From Streptococcus sp. HPH0090 (GTDB lineage: Bacteria > Bacillota > Bacilli > Lactobacillales > Streptococcaceae), in contig NZ_KE150466.1 in the NCBI RefSeq assembly GCF_000411475.1, forward strand, positions 52,829 to 116,828: 64,000 bases of DNA, written 5' to 3'. Within the stretch, counting starts at the first letter, position 1. Each line of letters starts with the position of its first letter. The notes under the pieces were generated by a model. The model was not told the DNA's origin. It was given only the letters and a program-made list of their open reading frames with translations, and did not search any database. Below are positions 16,124 to 26,731 of the stretch, one piece after another. A program made the position numbers and the translations under genes.

Positions 16124-18004
16124 CTAGGTCGTATAAATAGTCGAAGCTGTCGCAATGGTGTGCCACTGGTTGGCTGTCGTTGCTGCGAAATCCTTATCTC
16201 CGTAGAAATCATTAAATGGCAAGATGTCTACTTCTAGTTCGTCGATACGAGAGATTTCGCCTGCTAGATAGTTTTCAATGCGACTTTCTGCTCGCTTGAT
16301 TCGTTGCAAGAGTCCACCCATACGGATATCTACGGTATCCAAGCCAAAGACCTTGTTTTCTTTCAACCATTGTTGGCTAAAGAGCTTGTGGAAGTTTTCA
16401 ATCTCGCTTCTGAGTTTTGGCAATTCTTCTCTAGCGATTTGTTGCAAGCTCTCTTTGTCACCTGTTTGATAGGCTTGACGGATACGTCGGCCCACATCAA
16501 CCTTGCCACTTAGAATAGCATTCAACTGGGCCTGAGTTTCGAAAAGATAGGCGTAGACTCCAGCTTTTTCTTTAATATCAGAAAGAGTCTCAGCTGCCTG
16601 GGCAAAGTGTGGTTTGTCCTGTTCAGGGGTCATGTGCTTATCAAGGATTGGACAGAGAACATCCTGATAAAAGACATAGCGATTGGGATTAATCCCACTG
16701 AGATTGTCTGGTAGATCTGGCAAGAGATTGGCCAAATCAAGCTGCATAAAGTCCTCAACGGATAGCCCTGTATTGGTCTTGAAATGAGCTGACAAACGGT
16801 CTAAATCATTGCGGTAGCTGAGTTCTGCCCAGATTTGCAAGCTTGGCAGAATAGAGAACTGAGCTGTTTCGCCACCATTGTCTCCCCAACCAGTCACAAT
16901 GACTTCTTTGATCTGATTAGCACGGCAGGCTTTGTTTGCTTCGATAGCGATGAGACGACTGAAATGGTTGTGTGGTGTGAATCCAATCCACTTCCAAGCA
17001 CCACCTGCAAAGGCAATATCCTGGCTAATCTTGTGGTGATTACTGAAGTTACGGTTGTATTTTTCTTCGCTATCCTGATAATAATCCCAGTAAACCAAGG
17101 TCACACGGTCTTTAAGGCGGTCAAGAAAAACTCGTGTTTCCTCTGGAATTTCGACATCACGGTCGTACTGGCCATCTGCTGACATGAGTTTGAAGAACAT
17201 ATCGCTCCACATCTGGCAGTGGAAACCATACTTATCGGCAATATCCAGCACGCGCTCCAAGTGTTGACACATGAGGAGGCTACGATCCACCACACCATTT
17301 AGGATAAGGTAGCGTCCCAAACCAACCAGGTGGGCTTCGTCCATCCCGATATTGACCTTGCGAGTTTGTAGTTTAGACAACGTCGCAAACATACCATCAA
17401 TCAAGTCGTAGACTTTTTCTTCACCGATGAGAAGAATATCTTCTACATCGCGGAGCTCTTGCACTTCTTTGACACCCCATTTGACAAAGGCTGATAAGTG
17501 GGCCAAGGTCTGGATACAAGGAACAAAAGTCATATCAAACTGCTGGGCGTAGGCTTCGATTTCCTGTAATTCTTCAGCTGAATAAGCCCCACGGAAATAA
17601 CCAAAATAAGGTTGCCCTTCAATCTGATAGGTATCTTCCATGTAGAGCTCAAAGGTTGAGTAGCCCATGAGAGCCAAGACTTCAATCATCTGCTTGGCAG
17701 ATGCAACATTTAGAACCGCATTACGGGAACAATCCGCCATGTAGGCTAAATCTTCATAAGCCGCTTGCTCCTCAATCTCCACCTTATCACCTTCTTCTAA
17801 AGCTGTTGCGAGAACAGACAAGGCGCGATAGAGTTGGTGAGGTTTGTCATAAGTCAATTGATATTCTCCGCCCTCACCCTTGATAGAGATAGAAGCTTGG
17901 TCAGACTGAGCGACTACCACTTCTACATCTGGTAGAGAAATGTGCTTTTGAAGTAAGTCTATAGCTTGCTGTTGTTTACTGCTAATTCCGGTAAAATTTA
18001 CCAT
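16124..18004 (-). CDS. GH20 exo-beta-N-acetylhexosaminidase (GH20C-like)
   Basis: A 626-residue cytoplasmic enzyme without a signal peptide. The GH20 barrel shows the catalytic Asp-Glu pair in '[14 protein letters not shown]' (about residue 245) and the upstream '[20 protein letters not shown]' segment. ATG 18004 is chosen over the longer frame to 18070 because AGGAGGA precedes it. The start overlaps the ROK stop by seven bases. The intracellular location and neighbours match pneumococcal GH20C (SP_2141 type), which removes terminal GlcNAc/GalNAc from imported glycan. It is the last gene of the GH125-GH38-ROK-GH20 operon and is followed by a terminator. Confidence 0.88.
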   Translation of the reverse strand: MVNFTGISSKQQQAIDLLQKHISLPDVEVVVAQSDQASISIKGEGGEYQLTYDKPHQLYRALSVLATALEEGDKVEIEEQAAYEDLAYMADCSRNAVLNVASAKQMIEVLALMGYSTFELYMEDTYQIEGQPYFGYFRGAYSAEELQEIEAYAQQFDMTFVPCIQTLAHLSAFVKWGVKEVQELRDVEDILLIGEEKVYDLIDGMFATLSKLQTRKVNIGMDEAHLVGLGRYLILNGVVDRSLLMCQHLERVLDIADKYGFHCQMWSDMFFKLMSADGQYDRDVEIPEETRVFLDRLKDRVTLVYWDYYQDSEEKYNRNFSNHHKISQDIAFAGGAWKWIGFTPHNHFSRLIAIEANKACRANQIKEVIVTGWGDNGGETAQFSILPSLQIWAELSYRNDLDRLSAHFKTNTGLSVEDFMQLDLANLLPDLPDNLSGINPNRYVFYQDVLCPILDKHMTPEQDKPHFAQAAETLSDIKEKAGVYAYLFETQAQLNAILSGKVDVGRRIRQAYQTGDKESLQQIAREELPKLRSEIENFHKLFSQQWLKENKVFGLDTVDIRMGGLLQRIKRAESRIENYLAGEISRIDELEVDILPFNDFYGDKDFAATTANQWHTIATASTIYTT

Positions 18005-18867
18005 TGGTTTTCCTCCTGTAACCAGTTGACAAGGGCACCGTAGAGATTGGCATCTGCCTGATAGGTGCAAGCTTGAATCACTGGCGCAATTGTATACTCT
18101 TCATATCTTTCCACAAAGACCTCTACCGCTTTTTGCACCCCTTTGATAAAATCTGGGTTCTGACTGATAGAGCCACCTAGGCTAATGACATCTGGGTCGA
18201 TTAGATACTGGATATTGAGTAATCCTTGAGCTAGATTACGATTCATCCGCTCAATCGCTTCTTGGCAAAGGGCATTGCCTGCTGCAGCCTCTTGGTAAAC
18301 CTTTCGGCCATCCCAGTCTGACTGACCTGATTTTTCAATCACATAACGAACCATGTTTCCTGTAGAAGCTAGTTGTGACCAGTTATTGAGTTTTTCTGCT
18401 GGTTCGATAGTTGTCATGTAACCAAACTCACCACCCAAGCCATGGCGACCACGGTGAATTTTGCCATTGATAATCATGGCCCCGCCGATCCCTGTACCAA
18501 TAACGACACAGGCTGCATTTTCAATCTCAGGATGAGCTAGCAGTTCACTAAGTCCAACACAGTTGGCATCATTTTCTAGATGGACAGGGAGTTGGTGATG
18601 AGAAAGGGCCTGGTACCATGAAAAACCATGGATATAAGGAATGGCACTAATCCCCTCAATCACACCTGTTTCTTGATTGACCGCTCCTGGAACACTCATA
18701 GCGATTCCACTGTAGTCTTGTTCCGATAAGCGTTGGTCCAACCAAGCTAGCAAATCTTCCAGAGTTTCTGGAGTTGGGGTGCTGGTTTTATCTAAAATCT
18801 TTCCATCAGGAGTTAGACTAGCAAACTTAATGCCAGTCCCTCCGATATCAATTGTTGCAATGGTCAT
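17998..18867 (-). CDS. ROK-family protein, probable sugar kinase
   Basis: A 289-residue ROK protein with the phosphate-binding '[14 protein letters not shown]' at the start and '[31 protein letters not shown]' around residues 120-150. There is no N-terminal helix-turn-helix, so it is a kinase rather than an NagC-type repressor. It lacks the CxCGxxGC zinc motif of many ROK kinases, like the BglK-type subgroup. ATG 18867 fits the family start; the in-frame TTG at 18882 has no Shine-Dalgarno. It probably phosphorylates a hexose (mannose or GlcNAc) released by the neighbouring glycosidases; the substrate is inference. Confidence 0.85.
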   Translation of the reverse strand: MTIATIDIGGTGIKFASLTPDGKILDKTSTPTPETLEDLLAWLDQRLSEQDYSGIAMSVPGAVNQETGVIEGISAIPYIHGFSWYQALSHHQLPVHLENDANCVGLSELLAHPEIENAACVVIGTGIGGAMIINGKIHRGRHGLGGEFGYMTTIEPAEKLNNWSQLASTGNMVRYVIEKSGQSDWDGRKVYQEAAAGNALCQEAIERMNRNLAQGLLNIQYLIDPDVISLGGSISQNPDFIKGVQKAVEVFVERYEEYTIAPVIQACTYQADANLYGALVNWLQEENQW

Positions 18868-18951
18868 TGCTTTCACCTGCAAAAAGGAGCGAATCAGCAG
18901 TTGGTTCTTACTTTTTCGCTCCTCCTTTCTTTTTATGTTTACTTTTTGAAA

Positions 18952-21597
18952 TTAAATTTCTTCTTTTTGAATCAATTCTGTACGAATTTCCTGTGGTGCC
19001 AATAGTCCTGAATGGACTGGGTATGGGCGTTCCAGTAAGTCAAGAATGGTTTGTTGTTTTTCAGACACACGGATATTTTCTTGACTCATGTTGTAGTAGC
19101 GAAGGACATAACCTTCTTCATTCTCAGCCACCTTAAAGGCTGTTGGGCAGACTTGTGGCAAGTTCAGTGCCGGATGGTTAAAGAGGCTACCCGTTGCTGC
19201 AACGCTACCCTCTTGTTTTGCAACTTGAAGAGCTGTAAATGGCACCTGGAAGGCTTTGGCACGACGGAAAGCTGAGAAGCGTTCCCCTGCTTGGTGACAT
19301 TCTACTGCAAATTCAACTTCGATATCACGCAAGCACTGGGCTTCCGGCGTTGGGAAGTAACCCCAGTCACCGAGTTCGCCTGAAGCACGAAGAAGGGTTA
19401 CAGCCATGGTGTCATCTCCAAGAATTTCATACTCGTGCAATCCTTTATTGGATACTGTCACTCCTTTAACATCATCATACAAGCTGACAAAAGCTTGTTG
19501 GTGTTGTGGATTTTCAGGATTTTCCCAAGAAGCTGCTGGTTTATTTGGTCTTGTCACAACTTCATAAATGCTTTCAGAATCATTGCTTGGACGAGTATTA
19601 TGAGTTTTCACCAAGAGACGAATGCGGTGGTCTTTGGCTGTATTAGTAAAGCGAGTCTTGAAGCGAATCTGTGGATTGTCCACAAAGACAGTCATTTCTG
19701 TTTCAAGAGGAATGGTTGTCACCTCTTCTGAACGACCTGCCTCTCGTTTCATGAACTCGATGATGCCTCTTTGTTCTGCATCCAATTTTTCATCTGCGCT
19801 AACTGGAATAGTCATGTCATGTTTGAGCAAGATTTTGGCATAGCGAGCATTGTTTTCTAAGACTTCATAACCTTTCAGTTGAGCATAAATTGGCTCAGTT
19901 CCTTTCGGCTGGAAGTAAATGTACTCGTTACCAATATCTCCACGGTCCTCGAATTGGATGAAATCTTCGTAAGCTTCATTAGTAGTCTTGTCGTAGAGTG
20001 TAATTCCTTCATCTACACTGACTGTTACGAATGGGGTATCAATGACTCCATTTTGATAAATACCATCTCGGTGATCTACTTGACCTTCGACCAATTGGAA
20101 GCTTGCCCAAGAAAGCGGAGCAAGGTGGACTGGGATTGTCACGCGCACTTGGCGTGCAATATAGGGTTGGCGGAATTTATCCTTAGGCAAAGTATAGCCA
20201 AAACTTGCACCCAAGTCTTCAATCTTGGCTTCAAGGACATGGCCATCCAAATCTTCAACATGGTAATCTGGCAAGGTCACGGCTGCCATCTTCTTGTAAC
20301 CTTCAGTCGGATGCAATTCTTTAAAATCACAAGTCACAACATCCACTACAACACTAACTGTATCAACCTTGTCATGTAAAGCTGTGTTGACAACGGTAAA
20401 GAGGTGATCACTTTGCGCTTCCTGAGTTGCTATTTTATGTTTCCACTCATTGAGAAGGTTAGTCTTGACAAAGTTTCCAACCTGATTGACTTTTGCAAAA
20501 CGAGTTTCCATTTCACGGTGAACTTCGTCAATACTACAGCCACAGATACTATCGTGCGGTGCATTTTGCAGAAGTACTTTCCAAGCATAGGTCAATTGAT
20601 CCTTGTGGTTATGTCCACCAGTGATAATGGTTAATGGTTCCACGACCTGCTCTAACAAGTTGCTATTTTCTTGGAAGGCTTGTTTGAGATAAACACGTGA
20701 AGAAGAAGTATTGGCAAGAGTGTACCAGCCATCTGTTTCCTGGCTAGTCAACTCACCTGTGACCGTTGATAATTGTTCAGGAAGGGCACTTTCCAGTGCT
20801 TGGACATATTCGTCAAATGAGCTATGAATAAAGGTCACGTCAGGGAAGAGTTCGTTTGCCACACGAATGGCTTCGCTCAGATTTCTCTGAACAGGCTGGT
20901 GGTCACAACCGTTCATCATCAACCATTGGTTGGTCGATGCATAGTCACGGACGTCTGCTAATTTTTGCTTCCAGAAAGTCAAAGCCTCGTCTTTATCCAC
21001 TGGAATTTCATTCCCGTTACTGTACCAGTTAGCAAAAAGAATGCCGAGTACACGGCTACCATCAGCTCCCTGCCAGTACATCTCAGAAAATTGGGAGGTA
21101 AATTGCTCGTCTTCGAGGACTTGGTTGTCAAATCCGATTGGCTTGACACCGCGACCAAAGGCTGCTACGTGGATACCTGATTTTTGAAGGATTTGAGGAG
21201 CCTGCCCCATATTTCCAAAGGTATCAGGAAAGTAACCAATTTGAGTAGATTTACCCCATTTGGCACATTCCGCTTGGCCAATCAAAGTATTACGGACATT
21301 GGCTTCACTGGAGATCAAGTAATCATCCTGCAAGATGTAAAAAGGACCAATCTTGAGCTTGCCTTCGTCGATATAACGCTGCACCTTGTCACGGTTTTCA
21401 GGACGAATTTCTAAATAGTCATCGAGGACAATGGTTTGTCCATCCAAGTGGAAGCTCTTGAATTCAGGGTCATTTTCAAAAAGATCAAACAGATTGTCAA
21501 AAAGTTCCACCAATTGCATACGGTGACTTTCAAAAGGTAGATACCACTCACGATCCCAGTGGCTGTGAGAGATGATATGTACAACAACATTTTCCAT
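18952..21597 (-). CDS. GH38 alpha-mannosidase
   Basis: This 881-residue cytoplasmic enzyme begins with the GH38 zinc/catalytic motif 'HSHWDREWYLPFE' and has 'GYFPDTFGNMGQAPQIL' near residue 150, whose Asp is the predicted nucleophile. Further metal ligands lie in 'GGHNHKDQLTYAW' and 'NAPHDSICGCSIDEVH' (around residues 325-360). The C-terminal half is the usual beta-sandwich region. Pneumococcal and group A streptococcal homologues are alpha-1,3-mannosidases acting on N-glycan arms. It lies 76 bp after GH125 and 84 bp before ROK in the same operon. Confidence 0.93.
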   Translation of the reverse strand: MENVVVHIISHSHWDREWYLPFESHRMQLVELFDNLFDLFENDPEFKSFHLDGQTIVLDDYLEIRPENRDKVQRYIDEGKLKIGPFYILQDDYLISSEANVRNTLIGQAECAKWGKSTQIGYFPDTFGNMGQAPQILQKSGIHVAAFGRGVKPIGFDNQVLEDEQFTSQFSEMYWQGADGSRVLGILFANWYSNGNEIPVDKDEALTFWKQKLADVRDYASTNQWLMMNGCDHQPVQRNLSEAIRVANELFPDVTFIHSSFDEYVQALESALPEQLSTVTGELTSQETDGWYTLANTSSSRVYLKQAFQENSNLLEQVVEPLTIITGGHNHKDQLTYAWKVLLQNAPHDSICGCSIDEVHREMETRFAKVNQVGNFVKTNLLNEWKHKIATQEAQSDHLFTVVNTALHDKVDTVSVVVDVVTCDFKELHPTEGYKKMAAVTLPDYHVEDLDGHVLEAKIEDLGASFGYTLPKDKFRQPYIARQVRVTIPVHLAPLSWASFQLVEGQVDHRDGIYQNGVIDTPFVTVSVDEGITLYDKTTNEAYEDFIQFEDRGDIGNEYIYFQPKGTEPIYAQLKGYEVLENNARYAKILLKHDMTIPVSADEKLDAEQRGIIEFMKREAGRSEEVTTIPLETEMTVFVDNPQIRFKTRFTNTAKDHRIRLLVKTHNTRPSNDSESIYEVVTRPNKPAASWENPENPQHQQAFVSLYDDVKGVTVSNKGLHEYEILGDDTMAVTLLRASGELGDWGYFPTPEAQCLRDIEVEFAVECHQAGERFSAFRRAKAFQVPFTALQVAKQEGSVAATGSLFNHPALNLPQVCPTAFKVAENEEGYVLRYYNMSQENIRVSEKQQTILDLLERPYPVHSGLLAPQEIRTELIQKEEI

Positions 21598-21673
21598 GAG
21601 TAAAACCTCATTCTAACTTAAATTTAAAAATAGATTTGTGATTCTTTAGAAGAACCTATCGAGCTAAGGCTCG

Positions 21674-22954
21674 TTAGCGAATATCTAGGTAATCCAAGAC
21701 TAATTCGCAGAACATCATGTTGGCCCATGAGAACCATTCGCGTGAGTAGAGAGTCGGATCATCTACGTGGAAGCTTTCGTGCATGACACCTGTTCCACCA
21801 TCACAGGCAACTAGTTGGTCTAGCAAGTATTTTTTCTCTGCTTTATCTGTAGCAGTTAAGCCTTGGATAGATAGAGCAATCGGCCAGATATAGCGATAGA
21901 AGGTATGAGAACTTCCGAGCCCACTTGCGTACTCTCCTTGGTAGAAGTAAGGATTTTCAGGGCTCAGAATAGTGCGACGAGTGGCTTGATACACTTCGTC
22001 ATTGACATCACAGTAACCAAGATATGGAGCAGCTAACAAACTTGGTACGTTAGGGTCGTCCATGATGCTAGCATTTCCCAAACCATCTACCTCAAAGGCA
22101 TAAATCTTTTCACCCTTACTATTTGTAGTGTAGGCGTAGTTTTCAATTCCTTCTTGAATGTCAGATTGGAGGCGTTTGGCATCAGCAATAATGCTCTCGC
22201 TATCAGCTAGATTCAATTCTGCAAAGATTTCCTGGACATAACCTAAGACAACGACTGCAAACATATTTGACGGAATCAAGTAACTATACTGACAGCAGTC
22301 ATCACTTGGACGAAAGGCTGACCAGGTCATCCCTGTCACAGCAAAGTCAGGACCAAAACCATCATTAACCAAAGTGTCTTCCTTACGGTCGGTATCACGA
22401 ACAAAGCGGTAAGGTGAGTTCTTGTGGTCTTGTTCCACCGTCCAGAGATGGAGAATCTCCTTAGTCGCCGTAACAAAAGTTTCATCAAACTGGCTAGTCT
22501 CACCAGTTTCCTTCCAAAGAAGGTAAGCCAATTGCAAGGGGTAGCAAAGCGAATCTACTTCATACTTGCGTTCCCAAATCCAGCCATTGAGGTCTGTATG
22601 GTCTGTCTCGTGATGACCCTTCCAGTTCTCCTCAATATTGAAAGAGTTGGCATAGGGGTCCTTGAGAATCAAAGTCATCTGGCGTTTAACCAAACCAGCA
22701 ATGGTCTGGCGCAAACGAGGATCTCTTTTTGCCACATGAAGGTATGGTCTAAGCTGAGCAGTTGAATCACGGAGCCACATAGCTGGGATATCCCCAGTTA
22801 GTACAAAAGTTGAGCCGTCTTCTAAGATTTCAACTGTGTTGTCTAAAGTGTCTGTATAGCAACGCTCAAAGACATCCACCCATTCAGGATGTCCCTTGGC
22901 TCTCTCCGCTACCTCATCTAGCCACTCTCTGACGATTTCTTTAGAATAAACCAT
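21674..22954 (-). CDS. GH125 exo-alpha-1,6-mannosidase
   Basis: At 426 residues this matches the characterised pneumococcal SpGH125 in length. GH125 signatures are clear: 'DIPAMWLRDSTAQLRPYL' near residue 55, 'WIWERKYEVDSLCYPLQLAYLLWKE' and 'GLGSSHTFYRYIWPIALSIQGL' near residues 345-365. It has an (alpha/alpha)6 fold, lacks a signal peptide and acts as an inverting enzyme on terminal alpha-1,6-mannose. It is the first gene of the glycosidase operon; AGAGG lies about 12 bases before ATG 22954, and a TATACT box lies upstream near 23000. Confidence 0.93.
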   Translation of the reverse strand: MVYSKEIVREWLDEVAERAKGHPEWVDVFERCYTDTLDNTVEILEDGSTFVLTGDIPAMWLRDSTAQLRPYLHVAKRDPRLRQTIAGLVKRQMTLILKDPYANSFNIEENWKGHHETDHTDLNGWIWERKYEVDSLCYPLQLAYLLWKETGETSQFDETFVTATKEILHLWTVEQDHKNSPYRFVRDTDRKEDTLVNDGFGPDFAVTGMTWSAFRPSDDCCQYSYLIPSNMFAVVVLGYVQEIFAELNLADSESIIADAKRLQSDIQEGIENYAYTTNSKGEKIYAFEVDGLGNASIMDDPNVPSLLAAPYLGYCDVNDEVYQATRRTILSPENPYFYQGEYASGLGSSHTFYRYIWPIALSIQGLTATDKAEKKYLLDQLVACDGGTGVMHESFHVDDPTLYSREWFSWANMMFCELVLDYLDIR

Positions 22955-23054
22955 AAACTATTTTGCCTCTTTCAAACAAATTTTCATTTTCAGTATAAGA
23001 AAAAATAGGTCCAAAAGATATACACAAACTAAAGTCGTTTTGAAACAATCTTAT

Positions 23055-23085
23055 GAAAAAAAGTTGGGCAAGCCCAACTTTTTAT
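23055..23085 (-). terminator. Terminator overlapping the stop of the bitopic membrane protein gene
   Basis: A compact stem (AAAAAGTTGGGC/GCCCAACTTTTT) with a very small loop, T-rich on the minus-strand side. It includes the stop codon of the 23082 gene. Confidence 0.8.
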
Positions 23086-24461
23086 TCACTTTTCTTTTCG
23101 TCTTTTTTATTTTCGAATTCTTTGTATCCGTTCGTCAACAATTCCGATTTCAAACCTTCATAGTCTTCAGTTCCCCAACTGTCAGATACTTTTGAAGCAG
23201 TATCAAGATCTAAGTTTCCATCCTTCAATAGGAAAGCTTCGTAACCAAAGTATTTGTAACGGACGGTTGTTGTGTTTGAAAATCCTGAACTTGCCTTCGT
23301 TACCTTATAAACAGTAATTAATGAGATTTTCGCACTTGATTTTTTATCTTCGCTAGGAATAACTTTCAAGTAGCTTCCTTGTGGCTCTAAAGTATAAGTA
23401 ACATATGAATCATTCTTGTGTTCTGACTTGCTGTAGTCTTCGTTTTTCTTCAACAAATCAGCAAAGTTCTTCACATCTTTCAAGTCTTTTAGGCCTTCAA
23501 CAGTCACTTCTACAGTCTTAGAATCTACCATTTTACCAGCTGATTTCAATGAATTGATATAAGCTTCATTCACGTTAAGAGTGACTTTGTCGCCGTTTTT
23601 CAAATTCTTTGGACGTTCACCATTTTCAAAATCAAAGTAGGTTTCATTCTTAGAGTTTTTAGCGATTGAAATAGTCCCGTAGCCGTTAAGACCAGCGAAT
23701 GTTACAGGTGTTTCTTTCAACAAGTCAGAAGCTGAAACCTTTTCGTATTCTTTAAGATTTTCAACTTTGAAGGTTTTCTTTTCAGCCTTAACTGGTGCAC
23801 TCTTAGAAGTAGTTACAACACTGAAAGTAACCTCATCTCCATTTTTTAGGTCACTTGTTTTATCAAAGCTAAATTGTACACTTCTAATTAAAGCGTCTGC
23901 CTTGCCATATTTTGTAGCTAATTTTGGATCTCTAGTAACTTCTGAGAAAGTAACTGGGTCGTTTTGTGCCAAGCCTGTTGCTTGTTTTGAGCTAAATCCA
24001 GCCTTCTTATAAGCTATTTCTCGAAGCTTAGCTGCAACTTCCTCACTATTGTATGTCAATGTTCCAGATTCTTCGTAGCCTGAAAACTGTACCTGAACAA
24101 CATCTAGCAAACTCTTTGGTTGAGAATCATATACTTTAAATCCAACAAGTGCAACAATAAGCACAGCAACTGCTGCAAGGGCACCGATTACTGCAATTTT
24201 TCTCTTTTGGAACAAATCTTTTGCTTTCTCCACAAGTTCATTTACATCAAAACCTTTAGTAGCTGCAGGTGTAACTACCGCCTCTTTTGCTGGTTCCTCT
24301 GTTGCAGATTCTGGAGTCTCAGTAGAAGATGGTGCCTCTTCTTTTTCAACTGTAGGTTCAGCTGTCTCTGAAGGTTGCACTTCTTCTGCTACTTCCGTAG
24401 GTTGCAACTCCTCTTTTTCTACTAATTCTTCATTAGTAGAATGTTCATCAATATTACTCAT
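23082..24461 (-). CDS. Bitopic membrane protein with two extracellular repeat modules
   Basis: ATG 24461 (459 residues) is preferred to the longer frame to 24485 because AAAGGAG lies seven bases before it. An acidic Glu/Thr/Pro-rich cytoplasmic N-terminus (1-~85) precedes one membrane helix ('KIAVIGALAAVAVLIVALVGFKVY', about 92-115). Outside are two related ~100-residue modules, each with an 'LL...V.F.G..G.GT' opening and an 'LKNGD.VT' centre (about 120-225 and 228-325), then a third unrelated domain. No function is recognised; the layout suggests an envelope sensor or cell-wall-facing scaffold. It is monocistronic and divergent from the GH92 gene. Confidence 0.75.
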   Translation of the reverse strand: MSNIDEHSTNEELVEKEELQPTEVAEEVQPSETAEPTVEKEEAPSSTETPESATEEPAKEAVVTPAATKGFDVNELVEKAKDLFQKRKIAVIGALAAVAVLIVALVGFKVYDSQPKSLLDVVQVQFSGYEESGTLTYNSEEVAAKLREIAYKKAGFSSKQATGLAQNDPVTFSEVTRDPKLATKYGKADALIRSVQFSFDKTSDLKNGDEVTFSVVTTSKSAPVKAEKKTFKVENLKEYEKVSASDLLKETPVTFAGLNGYGTISIAKNSKNETYFDFENGERPKNLKNGDKVTLNVNEAYINSLKSAGKMVDSKTVEVTVEGLKDLKDVKNFADLLKKNEDYSKSEHKNDSYVTYTLEPQGSYLKVIPSEDKKSSAKISLITVYKVTKASSGFSNTTTVRYKYFGYEAFLLKDGNLDLDTASKVSDSWGTEDYEGLKSELLTNGYKEFENKKDEKKSE

Positions 24462-24568
24462 AATAATCTCCTTTCTTACCCTCATTCTAGCAGAAAAGAA
24501 CCTATTTGTAAATTTTAAATATATATTTATACACTATTTCAACTTTTAGATGTCTTTCTTTATTTTTA

Positions 24569-24577
24569 TGATATACT
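24569..24577 (+). promoter_or_regulatory. Extended -10 promoter of the GH92 gene
   Basis: TGATATACT is an extended -10 element 31 bp before the ATG. No convincing -35 is seen. Confidence 0.65.
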
Positions 24578-24608
24578 GAATACAAAACTCCTACAGAAGG
24601 AAATCGCT

Positions 24609-26693
24609 ATGAAGCCTATACTTGAAACCATTGATACTCGTTTTGGAACAGCTAGTAAACATGCATTTTCACGAGGAAATACACTACCATACGCTGGAGT
24701 GCCTTTTGGGATGAATTACTTTGTTCCACAAACGAGTGATCAGGAAGGGTCTTGGTTTTTTGATCCCCATCTTCCCATATTCCAGGGTATTCGACTAACC
24801 CACCAGCCGAGTCCTTGGATTGGCGATTATTCTTGGTTGCTACTGACTCCTGTTACAGGAGAAATCAGTGGCGACACCCTCTTCCATCGTCAGTCTTCTT
24901 ATAACCTTGATCGTGCTATTTTCAATCCCCATTATCTCAAGATTTTTTCTGAACGTTACCAGATTGAAACCCAACTCACACCTACTTGCTATGGGGCTTC
25001 TATTCAACTAAGACAGATACAAGGCAAGAAGATCTCACTCTATCTGCATGTAGCTGATGATTTATCATTAGAGCAAGTAGATGAGCGTACTGTCAGCCTT
25101 GGTCAAAACGGATTAACCGAAACCAACAAAAGTCCCCTCGTCATGTTTACTGCTCTCGCATTCTCTACGGATATTCTATCTATCAATCAAGCGGGGCAAG
25201 ACTGGCGTATCGACTTGGCTGGAGCAGAAGCTCTAGTTCAACTGGCTACTTCTTTTATTTCCAAAGAACAGGCCCTCTTTAATCTGCTTAGAAAAGACTT
25301 TGAAGAAACGAAAGCAGATGCTAAAGCAAATTGGGAAGACCTTCTAGGTCGTTTTGATGTCGTGGAAACCGGCCCTGTAGACCGAACATTTTTTGATCAT
25401 TGTCTATACAGACTCTTTCTCTTCCCACAAACCTTCTATGAGGTAAATGAGCAAGGCGAGACTATTCATATAGACCTTGCTTCAGGGACAATCAAGCCTG
25501 GTCTACTCTATACCAACAATGGTTTTTGGGATACCTTCCGCACTTCATTCCCACTCTTTGCCTTAATTATTCCAGAGCACTATCGTCAGTTTCTTGAAGG
25601 TTTCCTCAATAGCTACCGTGACACTGGATACCTGCCTAAGTGGCTGGCTCCTGACGAAAGAGGAATGATGCCTGGGACTTTGATTGATGGCCTTCTTGCA
25701 GATAGTGCCTGCAAAGACATGGCACCTGAGTTTGAAGAAGAATTTCTCAAAGCCATGATTGAAACTGCTACCAAGGCAGATCCAAAAGCTATCAACGGGC
25801 GACACGGCCTAAGCCAATACCAAGAACTGGGATACCTATCCACGGACTTCCATGAAAGTGTCAGTCATACACTGGACTATGCTTACAGTGATTTTTGCAT
25901 CTCTACCTGCGCAGCAAAATTAGGTCAAGAAGAGCTTGCTCAAACCTATGCTCAATATTCTAAAAACTATCAGAATCTATTTGACTCTGAGACGGGTTAC
26001 ATGAGGGCGCGTGATGTAGATGGCAACTTCCGTCCTGACTTTTCTCCCTATAGTTGGGGTCGTGACTACGCTGAGTGTTCAGCTATTCAAGCCAGTCTCG
26101 GTGTCCTACACGATATTTCTGGACTTAGCCAACTAATGGGTGGAAAAGAAGCCTTTAGCAACTATCTTTTGAAAGCTTGTCAAAGTCTCCCACTTTTTGA
26201 AACGACGGGCTATGGATATGAAATTCATGAGATGAGCGAGATGGCAACAGCGCCATTCGGTCAACTAGCCATTTCAAACCAGCCAAGCTTCCACATCCCT
26301 TATCTTTTCCGCTACAGTAGTTATCCCCAATATACTAGTCTCTTAATCAAGACCCTCCGTCAAAAAGCCTTCCGAGCTAGCTGGGATGCTTATCCGGGCG
26401 ATGAGGATAATGGTAGTCTTTCGGCTTGGTATGTCTGGTCTGCTCTCGGACTTTACCCAACCTGCCCAGGGAAAGCAAGCTATGATCTTGGAATTCCGCT
26501 CTTTAATCACCTTCGTGTCTATCTGACAGAAAAAAATCAGTGGTTGGATGTTCGTACTCAGCAAAATTATGAACACTTCCACTTTGTACAAGACTGTCGA
26601 CTGGACGGGAAAGAAAAACAAAGCATCAGCCATCAGGAATTGCTCAATGCTAAGACTCTTGACTTTACCCTCGGATGGTTACCGAAGCATTAA
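24609..26693 (+). CDS. GH92 alpha-1,2-mannosidase
   Basis: A 694-residue intracellular GH92 enzyme. Family blocks are visible in order: 'MNYFVPQTSD' and 'LTHQPSPWIGDYSW' (N-terminal sandwich), 'YLSTDFHESVSHTLDYAYSDFCIS' near residue 415, and the calcium/catalytic block 'YPGDEDNGSLSAWYVWSALGLYP' near 595. It is calcium dependent and inverting by family knowledge. Pneumococcal SP_2145 is an alpha-1,2-mannosidase that trims high-mannose glycans. The gene is divergent from the rest of the glycosidase operon, with its own promoter (AGAAGGAAAT as Shine-Dalgarno) and a terminator. Confidence 0.92.
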   Translation: MKPILETIDTRFGTASKHAFSRGNTLPYAGVPFGMNYFVPQTSDQEGSWFFDPHLPIFQGIRLTHQPSPWIGDYSWLLLTPVTGEISGDTLFHRQSSYNLDRAIFNPHYLKIFSERYQIETQLTPTCYGASIQLRQIQGKKISLYLHVADDLSLEQVDERTVSLGQNGLTETNKSPLVMFTALAFSTDILSINQAGQDWRIDLAGAEALVQLATSFISKEQALFNLLRKDFEETKADAKANWEDLLGRFDVVETGPVDRTFFDHCLYRLFLFPQTFYEVNEQGETIHIDLASGTIKPGLLYTNNGFWDTFRTSFPLFALIIPEHYRQFLEGFLNSYRDTGYLPKWLAPDERGMMPGTLIDGLLADSACKDMAPEFEEEFLKAMIETATKADPKAINGRHGLSQYQELGYLSTDFHESVSHTLDYAYSDFCISTCAAKLGQEELAQTYAQYSKNYQNLFDSETGYMRARDVDGNFRPDFSPYSWGRDYAECSAIQASLGVLHDISGLSQLMGGKEAFSNYLLKACQSLPLFETTGYGYEIHEMSEMATAPFGQLAISNQPSFHIPYLFRYSSYPQYTSLLIKTLRQKAFRASWDAYPGDEDNGSLSAWYVWSALGLYPTCPGKASYDLGIPLFNHLRVYLTEKNQWLDVRTQQNYEHFHFVQDCRLDGKEKQSISHQELLNAKTLDFTLGWLPKH

Positions 26694-26700
26694 TAACCTA

Positions 26701-26731
26701 ACCCCTTTGTCATGCACAAAGGGGTCTTCTT
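26701..26731 (+). terminator. Terminator after the GH92 gene
   Basis: A 10-bp perfect stem (ACCCCTTTGT/ACAAAGGGGT) with a five-base loop. The following tract (CTTCTT) is only partly T. Confidence 0.75.

Noticed and set aside
19879..20379. 166-residue + ORF opposite GH38
   Set aside because: Antisense shadow of an intact conserved glycosidase.
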